From Hemileia vastatrix (lineage: Eukaryota; Basidiomycota; Pucciniomycetes; Pucciniales; Zaghouaniaceae): 64,000 nt of DNA. The notes beneath the pieces are model-generated. The model made no database searches and was not told where the DNA came from. It worked only from the letters and a program-made list of their open reading frames with translations. Below, piece by piece: positions 31,947 to 46,035 of the stretch. Both the position numbers and the translations under genes were made by a program. Every line of letters begins with the position of its first letter. Positions within the stretch are counted from its first letter, which is position 1. The stretch spans positions 35,324,001 to 35,388,000 of the forward strand of contig JASXTE010000009.1 in NCBI GenBank assembly GCA_030280995.1, read 5' to 3'.

Positions 31947-32973
31947 TCCCACTTCATATTGTAATGTAATTTAGTTAACTCAAAGGGATGTTCATAATCT
32001 CCCAATGCAAGAAAAAAACAATATATTTCTAGTTGATTCTTTTTCCCCTGTGATAGTGCATATTTAATGACAATATATACTAAATAGTTAAATTAAATGT
32101 GTAATGCATATTCACATTTTATGATATGTATGCATAGCAAATATCACCTTATATTGTATGTGTAACAAGTATGCATATTGTAAAACTCATTCAAAATAAC
32201 TGATATTTATATACTAATATTGATTAAAGTTTTTTTCAAAATTAATACCTCTTAATCCCCAACACACTAAAAAACCCTTCAAAACTTAAAAAAGCTAAAA
32301 AAACCACATGACGTAACATATAGAATCAAATTATGTCTATCAATGAAGATTAAACATAAAACTATAATACATAAGGCTAGCCAAAAAAAATTTTTTTTAA
32401 AAATAACACAAAAAAAAGCAAAAATTATTGTGAAAAATGAAAATTGACCAAAAGACACCTTAAAACTCAGAATTTGAAAAATGTCAACAAGACATGAAAT
32501 GTAGAGAAATTTAAGGGCTATCCAATGGTGATAGCCACATATCTTAAAGCCAAATATTCATTCCAGGAATGAAGAAAAACCAATAATTAAAACAATAATC
32601 TCTCTTATAAGACATGAACAAACAGCACCAAACATCACAAAAAAGGCCCCTACAGATGTTGGAAGATGAAAATGTCATTTATCCAAGTCAAAGGGTGTTC
32701 ACAAAACCCAGAAAGCAGAAAAATAAACTTGATGTCTAGTTCTTACTATAATCCCATGTGATAATGCATATTTTATAAGAATTTAAATTTAATATTTAGA
32801 TTAAATGTGAAATGCATATACACATGTAATTCCAGATGCATACCTAATATCACCTAATTTGGTTTTGTACCTAGTATGCATTTTGAATAAATTTTGAGTA
32901 AAAAATATGATGTATATATAAAAAAATTAGATCAAAGTGTTATCAAAATCAATAGTCTAACAGTTAGACACAA

Positions 32974-33252
32974 ATGACTACCAACAACCAGACAGATGTT
33001 CAAGAGTTCAATCCCCCAAGATACCGATATATAACTCTCACTGGTGGTCAAGAGCCCTTACCACCAGCTTACTATGATATAGCTCATAGAGGTGGTTACT
33101 TGTTTGAACCCCCACCATACTTTACACTCTTTCGTGAAGAAGGTCAAGGGGGTGCTCCCCCACCATACCATGAAATAAATCAGGCTGGTGCACAGGGTAA
33201 CAACCCTCCAGCAAACCATGATGCAAATCAGAATGGTGCACAAGGGACTTAA
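32974..33252 (+). CDS. 92-aa PPxY-repeat microprotein, unit 21
   Basis: Asn13/Arg54; tract A8T7A6. Confidence 0.55.
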   Translation: MTTNNQTDVQEFNPPRYRYITLTGGQEPLPPAYYDIAHRGGYLFEPPPYFTLFREEGQGGAPPPYHEINQAGAQGNNPPANHDANQNGAQGT

Positions 33253-34279
33253 TCCCACTTCATATTGTAATGTAATTTAGTTAACTCAAAGGGATGTTCA
33301 TAATCTCCCAATGCAAGAAAAAAACAATATATTTCTAGTTGATTCTTTTTCCCCTGTGATAGTGCATATTTAATGACAATATATACTAAATAGTTAAATT
33401 AAATGTGTAATGCATATTCACATTTTATGATATGTATGCATAGCAAATATCACCTTATATTGTATGTGTAACAAGTATGCATATTGTAAAACTCATTCAA
33501 AATAACTGATATTTATATACTAATATTGATTAAAGTTTTTTTCAAAATTAATACCTCTTAATCCCCAACACACTAAAAAACCCTTCAAAACTTAAAAAAG
33601 CTAAAAAAACCACATGACGTAACATATAGAATCAAATTATGTCTATCAATGAAGATTAAACATAAAACTATAATACATAAGGCTAGCCAAAAAAAATTTT
33701 TTTAAAAAATAACACAAAAAAAAGCAAAAATTATTGTGAAAAATGAAAATTGACCAAAAGACACCTTAAAACTCAGAATTTGAAAAATGTCAACAAGACA
33801 TGAAATGTAGAGAAATTTAAGGGCTATCCAATGGTGATAGCCACATATCTTAAAGCCAAATATTCATTCCAGGAATGAAGAAAAACCAATAATTAAAACA
33901 ATAATCTCTCTTATAAGACATGAACAAACAGCACCAAACATCACAAAAAAGGCCCCTACAGATGTTGGAAGATGAAAATGTCATTTATCCAAGTCAAAGG
34001 GTGTTCACAAAACCCAGAAAGCAGAAAAATAAACTTGATGTCTAGTTCTTACTATAATCCCATGTGATAATGCATATTTTATAAGAATTTAAATTTAATA
34101 TTTAGATTAAATGTGAAATGCATATACACATGTAATTCCAGATGCATACCTAATATCACCTAATTTGGTTTTGTACCTAGTATGCATTTTGAATAAATTT
34201 TGAGTAAAAAATATGATGTATATATAAAAAAATTAGATCAAAGTGTTATCAAAATCAATAGTCTAACAGTTAGACACAA

Positions 34280-34558
34280 ATGACTACCAACAACCAGACA
34301 GATGTTCAAGAGTTCAATCCCCCAAGATACCGATATATAACTCTCACTGGTGGTCAAGAGCCCTTACCACCAGCTTACTATGATATAGCTCATAGAGGTG
34401 GTTACTTGTTTGAACCCCCACCATACTTTACACTCTTTTGTGAAGAAGGTCAAGGGGGTGCTCCCCCACCATACCATGAAATAAATCAGGCTGGTGCACA
34501 GGGTAACAACCCTCCAGCAAACCATGATGCAAATCAGAATGGTGCACAAGGGACTTAA
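34280..34558 (+). CDS. 92-aa PPxY-repeat microprotein, unit 22
   Basis: Asn13/Cys54 reference protein; tract A8T8A5. This unit is 1,308 bp long because two A-runs downstream (near 34910 and 35026) each have one extra A. Confidence 0.55.
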   Translation: MTTNNQTDVQEFNPPRYRYITLTGGQEPLPPAYYDIAHRGGYLFEPPPYFTLFCEEGQGGAPPPYHEINQAGAQGNNPPANHDANQNGAQGT

Positions 34559-35587
34559 TCCCACTTCATATTGTAATGTAATTTAGTTAACTCAAAGGGA
34601 TGTTCATAATCTCCCAATGCAAGAAAAAAACAATATATTTCTAGTTGATTCTTTTTCCCCTGTGATAGTGCATATTTAATGACAATATATACTAAATAGT
34701 TAAATTAAATGTGTAATGCATATTCACATTTTATGATATGTATGCATAGCAAATATCACCTTATATTGTATGTGTAACAAGTATGCATATTGTAAAACTC
34801 ATTCAAAATAACTGATATTTATATACTAATATTGATTAAAGTTTTTTTCAAAATTAATACCTCTTAATCCCCAACACACTAAAAAACCCTTCAAAACTTA
34901 AAAAAGCTAAAAAAAACCACATGACGTAACATATAGAATCAAATTATGTCTATCAATGAAGATTAAACATAAAACTATAATACATAAGGCTAGCCAAAAA
35001 AAATTTTTTTTAAAAATAACACAAAAAAAAAGCAAAAATTATTGTGAAAAATGAAAATTGACCAAAAGACACCTTAAAACTCAGAATTTGAAAAATGTCA
35101 ACAAGACATGAAATGTAGAGAAATTTAAGGGCTATCCAATGGTGATAGCCACATATCTTAAAGCCAAATATTCATTCCAGGAATGAAGAAAAACCAATAA
35201 TTAAAACAATAATCTCTCTTATAAGACATGAACAAACAGCACCAAACATCACAAAAAAGGCCCCTACAGATGTTGGAAGATGAAAATGTCATTTATCCAA
35301 GTCAAAGGGTGTTCACAAAACCCAGAAAGCAGAAAAATAAACTTGATGTCTAGTTCTTACTATAATCCCATGTGATAATGCATATTTTATAAGAATTTAA
35401 ATTTAATATTTAGATTAAATGTGAAATGCATATACACATGTAATTCCAGATGCATACCTAATATCACCTAATTTGGTTTTGTACCTAGTATGCATTTTGA
35501 ATAAATTTTGAGTAAAAAATATGATGTATATATAAAAAAATTAGATCAAAGTGTTATCAAAATCAATAGTCTAACAGTTAGACACAA

Positions 35588-35866
35588 ATGACTACCAACA
35601 ACCAGACAGATGTTCAAGAGTTCAATCCCCCAAGATACCGATATATAACTCTCACTGGTGGTCAAGAGCCCTTACCACCAGCTTACTATGATATAGCTCA
35701 TAGAGGTGGTTACTTGTTTGAACCCCCACCATACTTTACACTCTTTCGTGAAGAAGGTCAAGGGGGTGCTCCCCCACCATACCATGAAATAAATCAGGCT
35801 GGTGCACAGGGTAACAACCCTCCAGCAAACCATGATGCAAATCAGAATGGTGCACAAGGGACTTAA
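35588..35866 (+). CDS. 92-aa PPxY-repeat microprotein, unit 23
   Basis: Asn13/Arg54; tract A8T7A6. Confidence 0.55.
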   Translation: MTTNNQTDVQEFNPPRYRYITLTGGQEPLPPAYYDIAHRGGYLFEPPPYFTLFREEGQGGAPPPYHEINQAGAQGNNPPANHDANQNGAQGT

Positions 35867-36893
35867 TCCCACTTCATATTGTAATGTAATTTAGTTAACT
35901 CAAAGGGATGTTCATAATCTCCCAATGCAAGAAAAAAACAATATATTTCTAGTTGATTCTTTTTCCCCTGTGATAGTGCATATTTAATGACAATATATAC
36001 TAAATAGTTAAATTAAATGTGTAATGCATATTCACATTTTATGATATGTATGCATAGCAAATATCACCTTATATTGTATGTGTAACAAGTATGCATATTG
36101 TAAAACTCATTCAAAATAACTGATATTTATATACTAATATTGATTAAAGTTTTTTTCAAAATTAATACCTCTTAATCCCCAACACACTAAAAAACCCTTC
36201 AAAACTTAAAAAAGCTAAAAAAACCACATGACGTAACATATAGAATCAAATTATGTCTATCAATGAAGATTAAACATAAAACTATAATACATAAGGCTAG
36301 CCAAAAAAAATTTTTTTAAAAAATAACACAAAAAAAAGCAAAAATTATTGTGAAAAATGAAAATTGACCAAAAGACACCTTAAAACTCAGAATTTGAAAA
36401 ATGTCAACAAGACATGAAATGTAGAGAAATTTAAGGGCTATCCAATGGTGATAGCCACATATCTTAAAGCCAAATATTCATTCCAGGAATGAAGAAAAAC
36501 CAATAATTAAAACAATAATCTCTCTTATAAGACATGAACAAACAGCACCAAACATCACAAAAAAGGCCCCTACAGATGTTGGAAGATGAAAATGTCATTT
36601 ATCCAAGTCAAAGGGTGTTCACAAAACCCAGAAAGCAGAAAAATAAACTTGATGTCTAGTTCTTACTATAATCCCATGTGATAATGCATATTTTATAAGA
36701 ATTTAAATTTAATATTTAGATTAAATGTGAAATGCATATACACATGTAATTCCAGATGCATACCTAATATCACCTAATTTGGTTTTGTACCTAGTATGCA
36801 TTTTGAATAAATTTTGAGTAAAAAATATGATGTATATATAAAAAAATTAGATCAAAGTGTTATCAAAATCAATAGTCTAACAGTTAGACACAA

Positions 36894-37172
36894 ATGACTA
36901 CCAACAACCAGACAGATGTTCAAGAGTTCAATCCCCCAAGATACCGATATATAACTCTCACTGGTGGTCAAGAGCCCTTACCACCAGCTTACTATGATAT
37001 AGCTCATAGAGGTGGTTACTTGTTTGAACCCCCACCATACTTTACACTCTTTTGTGAAGAAGGTCAAGGGGGTGCTCCCCCACCATACCATGAAATAAAT
37101 CAGGCTGGTGCACAGGGTAACAACCCTCCAGCAAACCATGATGCAAATCAGAATGGTGCACAAGGGACTTAA
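36894..37172 (+). CDS. 92-aa PPxY-repeat microprotein, unit 24
   Basis: Asn13/Cys54 reference protein; tract A8T7A6. Confidence 0.55.
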   Translation: MTTNNQTDVQEFNPPRYRYITLTGGQEPLPPAYYDIAHRGGYLFEPPPYFTLFCEEGQGGAPPPYHEINQAGAQGNNPPANHDANQNGAQGT

Positions 37173-38199
37173 TCCCACTTCATATTGTAATGTAATTTAG
37201 TTAACTCAAAGGGATGTTCATAATCTCCCAATGCAAGAAAAAAACAATATATTTCTAGTTGATTCTTTTTCCCCTGTGATAGTGCATATTTAATGACAAT
37301 ATATACTAAATAGTTAAATTAAATGTGTAATGCATATTCACATTTTATGATATGTATGCATAGCAAATATCACCTTATATTGTATGTGTAACAAGTATGC
37401 ATATTGTAAAACTCATTCAAAATAACTGATATTTATATACTAATATTGATTAAAGTTTTTTTCAAAATTAATACCTCTTAATCCCCAACACACTAAAAAA
37501 CCCTTCAAAACTTAAAAAAGCTAAAAAAACCACATGACGTAACATATAGAATCAAATTATGTCTATCAATGAAGATTAAACATAAAACTATAATACATAA
37601 GGCTAGCCAAAAAAAATTTTTTTAAAAAATAACACAAAAAAAAGCAAAAATTATTGTGAAAAATGAAAATTGACCAAAAGACACCTTAAAACTCAGAATT
37701 TGAAAAATGTCAACAAGACATGAAATGTAGAGAAATTTAAGGGCTATCCAATGGTGATAGCCACATATCTTAAAGCCAAATATTCATTCCAGGAATGAAG
37801 AAAAACCAATAATTAAAACAATAATCTCTCTTATAAGACATGAACAAACAGCACCAAACATCACAAAAAAGGCCCCTACAGATGTTGGAAGATGAAAATG
37901 TCATTTATCCAAGTCAAAGGGTGTTCACAAAACCCAGAAAGCAGAAAAATAAACTTGATGTCTAGTTCTTACTATAATCCCATGTGATAATGCATATTTT
38001 ATAAGAATTTAAATTTAATATTTAGATTAAATGTGAAATGCATATACACATGTAATTCCAGATGCATACCTAATATCACCTAATTTGGTTTTGTACCTAG
38101 TATGCATTTTGAATAAATTTTGAGTAAAAAATATGATGTATATATAAAAAAATTAGATCAAAGTGTTATCAAAATCAATAGTCTAACAGTTAGACACAA

Positions 38200-38478
38200 A
38201 TGACTACCAACAACCAGACAGATGTTCAAGAGTTCAATCCCCCAAGATACCGATATATAACTCTCACTGGTGGTCAAGAGCCCTTACCACCAGCTTACTA
38301 TGATATAGCTCATAGAGGTGGTTACTTGTTTGAACCCCCACCATACTTTACACTCTTTTGTGAAGAAGGTCAAGGGGGTGCTCCCCCACCATACCATGAA
38401 ATAAATCAGGCTGGTGCACAGGGTAACAACCCTCCAGCAAACCATGATGCAAATCAGAATGGTGCACAAGGGACTTAA
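38200..38478 (+). CDS. 92-aa PPxY-repeat microprotein, unit 25
   Basis: Asn13/Cys54 reference protein; tract A8T7A6. Confidence 0.55.
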   Translation: MTTNNQTDVQEFNPPRYRYITLTGGQEPLPPAYYDIAHRGGYLFEPPPYFTLFCEEGQGGAPPPYHEINQAGAQGNNPPANHDANQNGAQGT

Positions 38479-39505
38479 TCCCACTTCATATTGTAATGTA
38501 ATTTAGTTAACTCAAAGGGATGTTCATAATCTCCCAATGCAAGAAAAAAACAATATATTTCTAGTTGATTCTTTTTCCCCTGTGATAGTGCATATTTAAT
38601 GACAATATATACTAAATAGTTAAATTAAATGTGTAATGCATATTCACATTTTATGATATGTATGCATAGCAAATATCACCTTATATTGTATGTGTAACAA
38701 GTATGCATATTGTAAAACTCATTCAAAATAACTGATATTTATATACTAATATTGATTAAAGTTTTTTTCAAAATTAATACCTCTTAATCCCCAACACACT
38801 AAAAAACCCTTCAAAACTTAAAAAAGCTAAAAAAACCACATGACGTAACATATAGAATCAAATTATGTCTATCAATGAAGATTAAACATAAAACTATAAT
38901 ACATAAGGCTAGCCAAAAAAAATTTTTTTAAAAAATAACACAAAAAAAAGCAAAAATTATTGTGAAAAATGAAAATTGACCAAAAGACACCTTAAAACTC
39001 AGAATTTGAAAAATGTCAACAAGACATGAAATGTAGAGAAATTTAAGGGCTATCCAATGGTGATAGCCACATATCTTAAAGCCAAATATTCATTCCAGGA
39101 ATGAAGAAAAACCAATAATTAAAACAATAATCTCTCTTATAAGACATGAACAAACAGCACCAAACATCACAAAAAAGGCCCCTACAGATGTTGGAAGATG
39201 AAAATGTCATTTATCCAAGTCAAAGGGTGTTCACAAAACCCAGAAAGCAGAAAAATAAACTTGATGTCTAGTTCTTACTATAATCCCATGTGATAATGCA
39301 TATTTTATAAGAATTTAAATTTAATATTTAGATTAAATGTGAAATGCATATACACATGTAATTCCAGATGCATACCTAATATCACCTAATTTGGTTTTGT
39401 ACCTAGTATGCATTTTGAATAAATTTTGAGTAAAAAATATGATGTATATATAAAAAAATTAGATCAAAGTGTTATCAAAATCAATAGTCTAACAGTTAGA
39501 CACAA

Positions 39506-39784
39506 ATGACTACCAACAACCAGACAGATGTTCAAGAGTTCATTCCCCCAAGATACCGATATATAACTCTCACTGGTGGTCAAGAGCCCTTACCACCAGC
39601 TTACTATGATATAGCTCATAGAGGTGGTTACTTGTTTGAACCCCCACCATACTTTACACTCTTTTGTGAAGAAGGTCAAGGGGGTGCTCCCCCACCATAC
39701 CATGAAATAAATCAGGCTGGTGCACAGGGTAACAACCCTCCAGCAAACCATGATGCAAATCAGAATGGTGCACAAGGGACTTAA
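39506..39784 (+). CDS. 92-aa PPxY-repeat microprotein, unit 26
   Basis: Ile13/Cys54, the allele last seen in units 2-3; tract A8T7A6. Confidence 0.55.
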   Translation: MTTNNQTDVQEFIPPRYRYITLTGGQEPLPPAYYDIAHRGGYLFEPPPYFTLFCEEGQGGAPPPYHEINQAGAQGNNPPANHDANQNGAQGT

Positions 39785-40811
39785 TCCCACTTCATATTGT
39801 AATGTAATTTAGTTAACTCAAAGGGATGTTCATAATCTCCCAATGCAAGAAAAAAACAATATATTTCTAGTTGATTCTTTTTCCCCTGTGATAGTGCATA
39901 TTTAATGACAATATATACTAAATAGTTAAATTAAATGTGTAATGCATATTCACATTTTATGATATGTATGCATAGCAAATATCACCTTATATTGTATGTG
40001 TAACAAGTATGCATATTGTAAAACTCATTCAAAATAACTGATATTTATATACTAATATTGATTAAAGTTTTTTTCAAAATTAATACCTCTTAATCCCCAA
40101 CACACTAAAAAACCCTTCAAAACTTAAAAAAGCTAAAAAAACCACATGACGTAACATATAGAATCAAATTATGTCTATCAATGAAGATTAAACATAAAAC
40201 TATAATACATAAGGCTAGCCAAAAAAAATTTTTTTAAAAAATAACACAAAAAAAAGCAAAAATTATTGTGAAAAATGAAAATTGACCAAAAGACACCTTA
40301 AAACTCAGAATTTGAAAAATGTCAACAAGACATGAAATGTAGAGAAATTTAAGGGCTATCCAATGGTGATAGCCACATATCTTAAAGCCAAATATTCATT
40401 CCAGGAATGAAGAAAAACCAATAATTAAAACAATAATCTCTCTTATAAGACATGAACAAACAGCACCAAACATCACAAAAAAGGCCCCTACAGATGTTGG
40501 AAGATGAAAATGTCATTTATCCAAGTCAAAGGGTGTTCACAAAACCCAGAAAGCAGAAAAATAAACTTGATGTCTAGTTCTTACTATAATCCCATGTGAT
40601 AATGCATATTTTATAAGAATTTAAATTTAATATTTAGATTAAATGTGAAATGCATATACACATGTAATTCCAGATGCATACCTAATATCACCTAATTTGG
40701 TTTTGTACCTAGTATGCATTTTGAATAAATTTTGAGTAAAAAATATGATGTATATATAAAAAAATTAGATCAAAGTGTTATCAAAATCAATAGTCTAACA
40801 GTTAGACACAA

Positions 40812-41090
40812 ATGACTACCAACAACCAGACAGATGTTCAAGAGTTCATTCCCCCAAGATACCGATATATAACTCTCACTGGTGGTCAAGAGCCCTTACC
40901 ACCAGCTTACTATGATATAGCTCATAGAGGTGGTTACTTGTTTGAACCCCCACCATACTTTACACTCTTTTGTGAAGAAGGTCAAGGGGGTGCTCCCCCA
41001 CCATACCATGAAATAAATCAGGCTGGTGCACAGGGTAACAACCCTCCAGCAAACCATGATGCAAATCAGAATGGTGCACAAGGGACTTAA
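40812..41090 (+). CDS. 92-aa PPxY-repeat microprotein, unit 27
   Basis: Ile13/Cys54; tract A8T8A5. Followed, like unit 3, by an Arg54 unit. Confidence 0.55.
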   Translation: MTTNNQTDVQEFIPPRYRYITLTGGQEPLPPAYYDIAHRGGYLFEPPPYFTLFCEEGQGGAPPPYHEINQAGAQGNNPPANHDANQNGAQGT

Positions 41091-42117
41091 TCCCACTTCA
41101 TATTGTAATGTAATTTAGTTAACTCAAAGGGATGTTCATAATCTCCCAATGCAAGAAAAAAACAATATATTTCTAGTTGATTCTTTTTCCCCTGTGATAG
41201 TGCATATTTAATGACAATATATACTAAATAGTTAAATTAAATGTGTAATGCATATTCACATTTTATGATATGTATGCATAGCAAATATCACCTTATATTG
41301 TATGTGTAACAAGTATGCATATTGTAAAACTCATTCAAAATAACTGATATTTATATACTAATATTGATTAAAGTTTTTTTCAAAATTAATACCTCTTAAT
41401 CCCCAACACACTAAAAAACCCTTCAAAACTTAAAAAAGCTAAAAAAACCACATGACGTAACATATAGAATCAAATTATGTCTATCAATGAAGATTAAACA
41501 TAAAACTATAATACATAAGGCTAGCCAAAAAAAATTTTTTTTAAAAATAACACAAAAAAAAGCAAAAATTATTGTGAAAAATGAAAATTGACCAAAAGAC
41601 ACCTTAAAACTCAGAATTTGAAAAATGTCAACAAGACATGAAATGTAGAGAAATTTAAGGGCTATCCAATGGTGATAGCCACATATCTTAAAGCCAAATA
41701 TTCATTCCAGGAATGAAGAAAAACCAATAATTAAAACAATAATCTCTCTTATAAGACATGAACAAACAGCACCAAACATCACAAAAAAGGCCCCTACAGA
41801 TGTTGGAAGATGAAAATGTCATTTATCCAAGTCAAAGGGTGTTCACAAAACCCAGAAAGCAGAAAAATAAACTTGATGTCTAGTTCTTACTATAATCCCA
41901 TGTGATAATGCATATTTTATAAGAATTTAAATTTAATATTTAGATTAAATGTGAAATGCATATACACATGTAATTCCAGATGCATACCTAATATCACCTA
42001 ATTTGGTTTTGTACCTAGTATGCATTTTGAATAAATTTTGAGTAAAAAATATGATGTATATATAAAAAAATTAGATCAAAGTGTTATCAAAATCAATAGT
42101 CTAACAGTTAGACACAA

Positions 42118-42396
42118 ATGACTACCAACAACCAGACAGATGTTCAAGAGTTCAATCCCCCAAGATACCGATATATAACTCTCACTGGTGGTCAAGAGCC
42201 CTTACCACCAGCTTACTATGATATAGCTCATAGAGGTGGTTACTTGTTTGAACCCCCACCATACTTTACACTCTTTCGTGAAGAAGGTCAAGGGGGTGCT
42301 CCCCCACCATACCATGAAATAAATCAGGCTGGTGCACAGGGTAACAACCCTCCAGCAAACCATGATGCAAATCAGAATGGTGCACAAGGGACTTAA
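42118..42396 (+). CDS. 92-aa PPxY-repeat microprotein, unit 28
   Basis: Asn13/Arg54; tract A8T8A5. Private T-to-A change at 42631 in block B. Confidence 0.55.
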   Translation: MTTNNQTDVQEFNPPRYRYITLTGGQEPLPPAYYDIAHRGGYLFEPPPYFTLFREEGQGGAPPPYHEINQAGAQGNNPPANHDANQNGAQGT

Positions 42397-43423
42397 TCCC
42401 ACTTCATATTGTAATGTAATTTAGTTAACTCAAAGGGATGTTCATAATCTCCCAATGCAAGAAAAAAACAATATATTTCTAGTTGATTCTTTTTCCCCTG
42501 TGATAGTGCATATTTAATGACAATATATACTAAATAGTTAAATTAAATGTGTAATGCATATTCACATTTTATGATATGTATGCATAGCAAATATCACCTT
42601 ATATTGTATGTGTAACAAGTATGCATATTGAAAAACTCATTCAAAATAACTGATATTTATATACTAATATTGATTAAAGTTTTTTTCAAAATTAATACCT
42701 CTTAATCCCCAACACACTAAAAAACCCTTCAAAACTTAAAAAAGCTAAAAAAACCACATGACGTAACATATAGAATCAAATTATGTCTATCAATGAAGAT
42801 TAAACATAAAACTATAATACATAAGGCTAGCCAAAAAAAATTTTTTTTAAAAATAACACAAAAAAAAGCAAAAATTATTGTGAAAAATGAAAATTGACCA
42901 AAAGACACCTTAAAACTCAGAATTTGAAAAATGTCAACAAGACATGAAATGTAGAGAAATTTAAGGGCTATCCAATGGTGATAGCCACATATCTTAAAGC
43001 CAAATATTCATTCCAGGAATGAAGAAAAACCAATAATTAAAACAATAATCTCTCTTATAAGACATGAACAAACAGCACCAAACATCACAAAAAAGGCCCC
43101 TACAGATGTTGGAAGATGAAAATGTCATTTATCCAAGTCAAAGGGTGTTCACAAAACCCAGAAAGCAGAAAAATAAACTTGATGTCTAGTTCTTACTATA
43201 ATCCCATGTGATAATGCATATTTTATAAGAATTTAAATTTAATATTTAGATTAAATGTGAAATGCATATACACATGTAATTCCAGATGCATACCTAATAT
43301 CACCTAATTTGGTTTTGTACCTAGTATGCATTTTGAATAAATTTTGAGTAAAAAATATGATGTATATATAAAAAAATTAGATCAAAGTGTTATCAAAATC
43401 AATAGTCTAACAGTTAGACACAA

Positions 43424-43702
43424 ATGACTACCAACAACCAGACAGATGTTCAAGAGTTCAATCCCCCAAGATACCGATATATAACTCTCACTGGTGGTCA
43501 AGAGCCCTTACCACCAGCTTACTATGATATAGCTCATAGAGGTGGTTACTTGTTTGAACCCCCACCATACTTTACACTCTTTCGTGAAGAAGGTCAAGGG
43601 GGTGCTCCCCCACCATACCATGAAATAAATCAGGCTGGTGCACAGGGTAACAACCCTCCAGCAAACCATGATGCAAATCAGAATGGTGCACAAGGGACTT
43701 AA
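43424..43702 (+). CDS. 92-aa PPxY-repeat microprotein, unit 29
   Basis: Asn13/Arg54; tract A8T8A5. Confidence 0.55.
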   Translation: MTTNNQTDVQEFNPPRYRYITLTGGQEPLPPAYYDIAHRGGYLFEPPPYFTLFREEGQGGAPPPYHEINQAGAQGNNPPANHDANQNGAQGT

Positions 43703-44729
43703 TCCCACTTCATATTGTAATGTAATTTAGTTAACTCAAAGGGATGTTCATAATCTCCCAATGCAAGAAAAAAACAATATATTTCTAGTTGATTCTTTTT
43801 CCCCTGTGATAGTGCATATTTAATGACAATATATACTAAATAGTTAAATTAAATGTGTAATGCATATTCACATTTTATGATATGTATGCATAGCAAATAT
43901 CACCTTATATTGTATGTGTAACAAGTATGCATATTGTAAAACTCATTCAAAATAACTGATATTTATATACTAATATTGATTAAAGTTTTTTTCAAAATTA
44001 ATACCTCTTAATCCCCAACACACTAAAAAACCCTTCAAAACTTAAAAAAGCTAAAAAAACCACATGACGTAACATATAGAATCAAATTATGTCTATCAAT
44101 GAAGATTAAACATAAAACTATAATACATAAGGCTAGCCAAAAAAAATTTTTTTTAAAAATAACACAAAAAAAAGCAAAAATTATTGTGAAAAATGAAAAT
44201 TGACCAAAAGACACCTTAAAACTCAGAATTTGAAAAATGTCAACAAGACATGAAATGTAGAGAAATTTAAGGGCTATCCAATGGTGATAGCCACATATCT
44301 TAAAGCCAAATATTCATTCCAGGAATGAAGAAAAACCAATAATTAAAACAATAATCTCTCTTATAAGACATGAACAAACAGCACCAAACATCACAAAAAA
44401 GGCCCCTACAGATGTTGGAAGATGAAAATGTCATTTATCCAAGTCAAAGGGTGTTCACAAAACCCAGAAAGCAGAAAAATAAACTTGATGTCTAGTTCTT
44501 ACTATAATCCCATGTGATAATGCATATTTTATAAGAATTTAAATTTAATATTTAGATTAAATGTGAAATGCATATACACATGTAATTCCAGATGCATACC
44601 TAATATCACCTAATTTGGTTTTGTACCTAGTATGCATTTTGAATAAATTTTGAGTAAAAAATATGATGTATATATAAAAAAATTAGATCAAAGTGTTATC
44701 AAAATCAATAGTCTAACAGTTAGACACAA

Positions 44730-45008
44730 ATGACTACCAACAACCAGACAGATGTTCAAGAGTTCAATCCCCCAAGATACCGATATATAACTCTCACTAG
44801 TGGTCAAGAGCCCTTACCACCAGCTTACTATGATATAGCTCATAGAGGTGGTTACTTGTTTGAACCCCCACCATACTTTACACTCTTTCGTGAAGAAGGT
44901 CAAGGGGGTGCTCCCCCACCATACCATGAAATAAATCAGGCTGGTGCACAGGGTAACAACCCTCCAGCAAACCATGATGCAAATCAGAATGGTGCACAAG
45001 GGACTTAA
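44730..45008 (+). CDS. 92-aa PPxY-repeat microprotein, unit 30 (mosaic A/B)
   Basis: Arg54 with private Gly24Ser in the first GG linker. Block A and ORF are A-type, but block B and the tail are haplotype B (gcatagccaat near 45200, attggttaaag, A10T2A10 tract), so a haplotype switch lies between about 45010 and 45200. Confidence 0.55.
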   Translation: MTTNNQTDVQEFNPPRYRYITLTSGQEPLPPAYYDIAHRGGYLFEPPPYFTLFREEGQGGAPPPYHEINQAGAQGNNPPANHDANQNGAQGT

Positions 45009-46035
45009 TCCCACTTCATATTGTAATGTAATTTAGTTAACTCAAAGGGATGTTCATAATCTCCCAATGCAAGAAAAAAACAATATATTTCTAGTTGATT
45101 CTTTTTCCCCTGTGATAGTGCATATTTAATGACAATATATACTAAATAGTTAAATTAAATGTGTAATGCATATTCACATTTTATGATATGTATGCATAGC
45201 CAATATCACCTTATATTGTATGTGTAACAAGTATGCATATTGTAAAACTCATTCAAAATAACTGATATTTATATACTAATATTGGTTAAAGTTTTTTTCA
45301 AAATTAATACCTCTTAATCCCCAACACACTAAAAAACCCTTTAAAACTTAAAAAAGCTAAAAAACCACATGACGTAACATATAGAATCAAATTATGTCTA
45401 TCAATGAGGATTAAACATAAAACCATAATACATAAGGCTAGCCAAAAAAAAAATTAAAAAAAAAATAACACAAAAAAAAGCAAAAATTATTGTGAAAAAT
45501 GAAAATTGACCAAAAGACACCTTAAAACTCAGAATTTGAAAAATGTCAACAAGACATGAAATGTAGAGAAATTTAAGGGCTATCCAATGGTGATAGCCAC
45601 ACATCTTAAAGCCAAATATTCATTCCAGGAATGAAGAAAAACCAATAATTAAAACAATAATCTCTCTTATAAGACATGAACAAACAGCACCAAACATCAC
45701 AAAAAAGGCCCCTACAGATGTTGGAAGATGAAAATGTCATTTATCCAAGTCAATGGGTGTTCACAAAACCCAGAAAGCAGAAAAATAAACTTGATGTCTA
45801 GTTCTTACTATAATCCCATGTGATAATGCATATTTTATAAGAATTTAAATTTAATATTTAGATTAAATGTGAAATGCATATACACATGTAATTCCAGATG
45901 CATACCTAATATCACCTAATTTGGTTTTGTACCTAGTATGCATTTTGTATAAATTTTGAGTAAAAAATATGATGTATATATAAAAAAATTAGATCAAAGT
46001 GTTATCAAAATCAATAGTCTAACAGTTAGACACCA

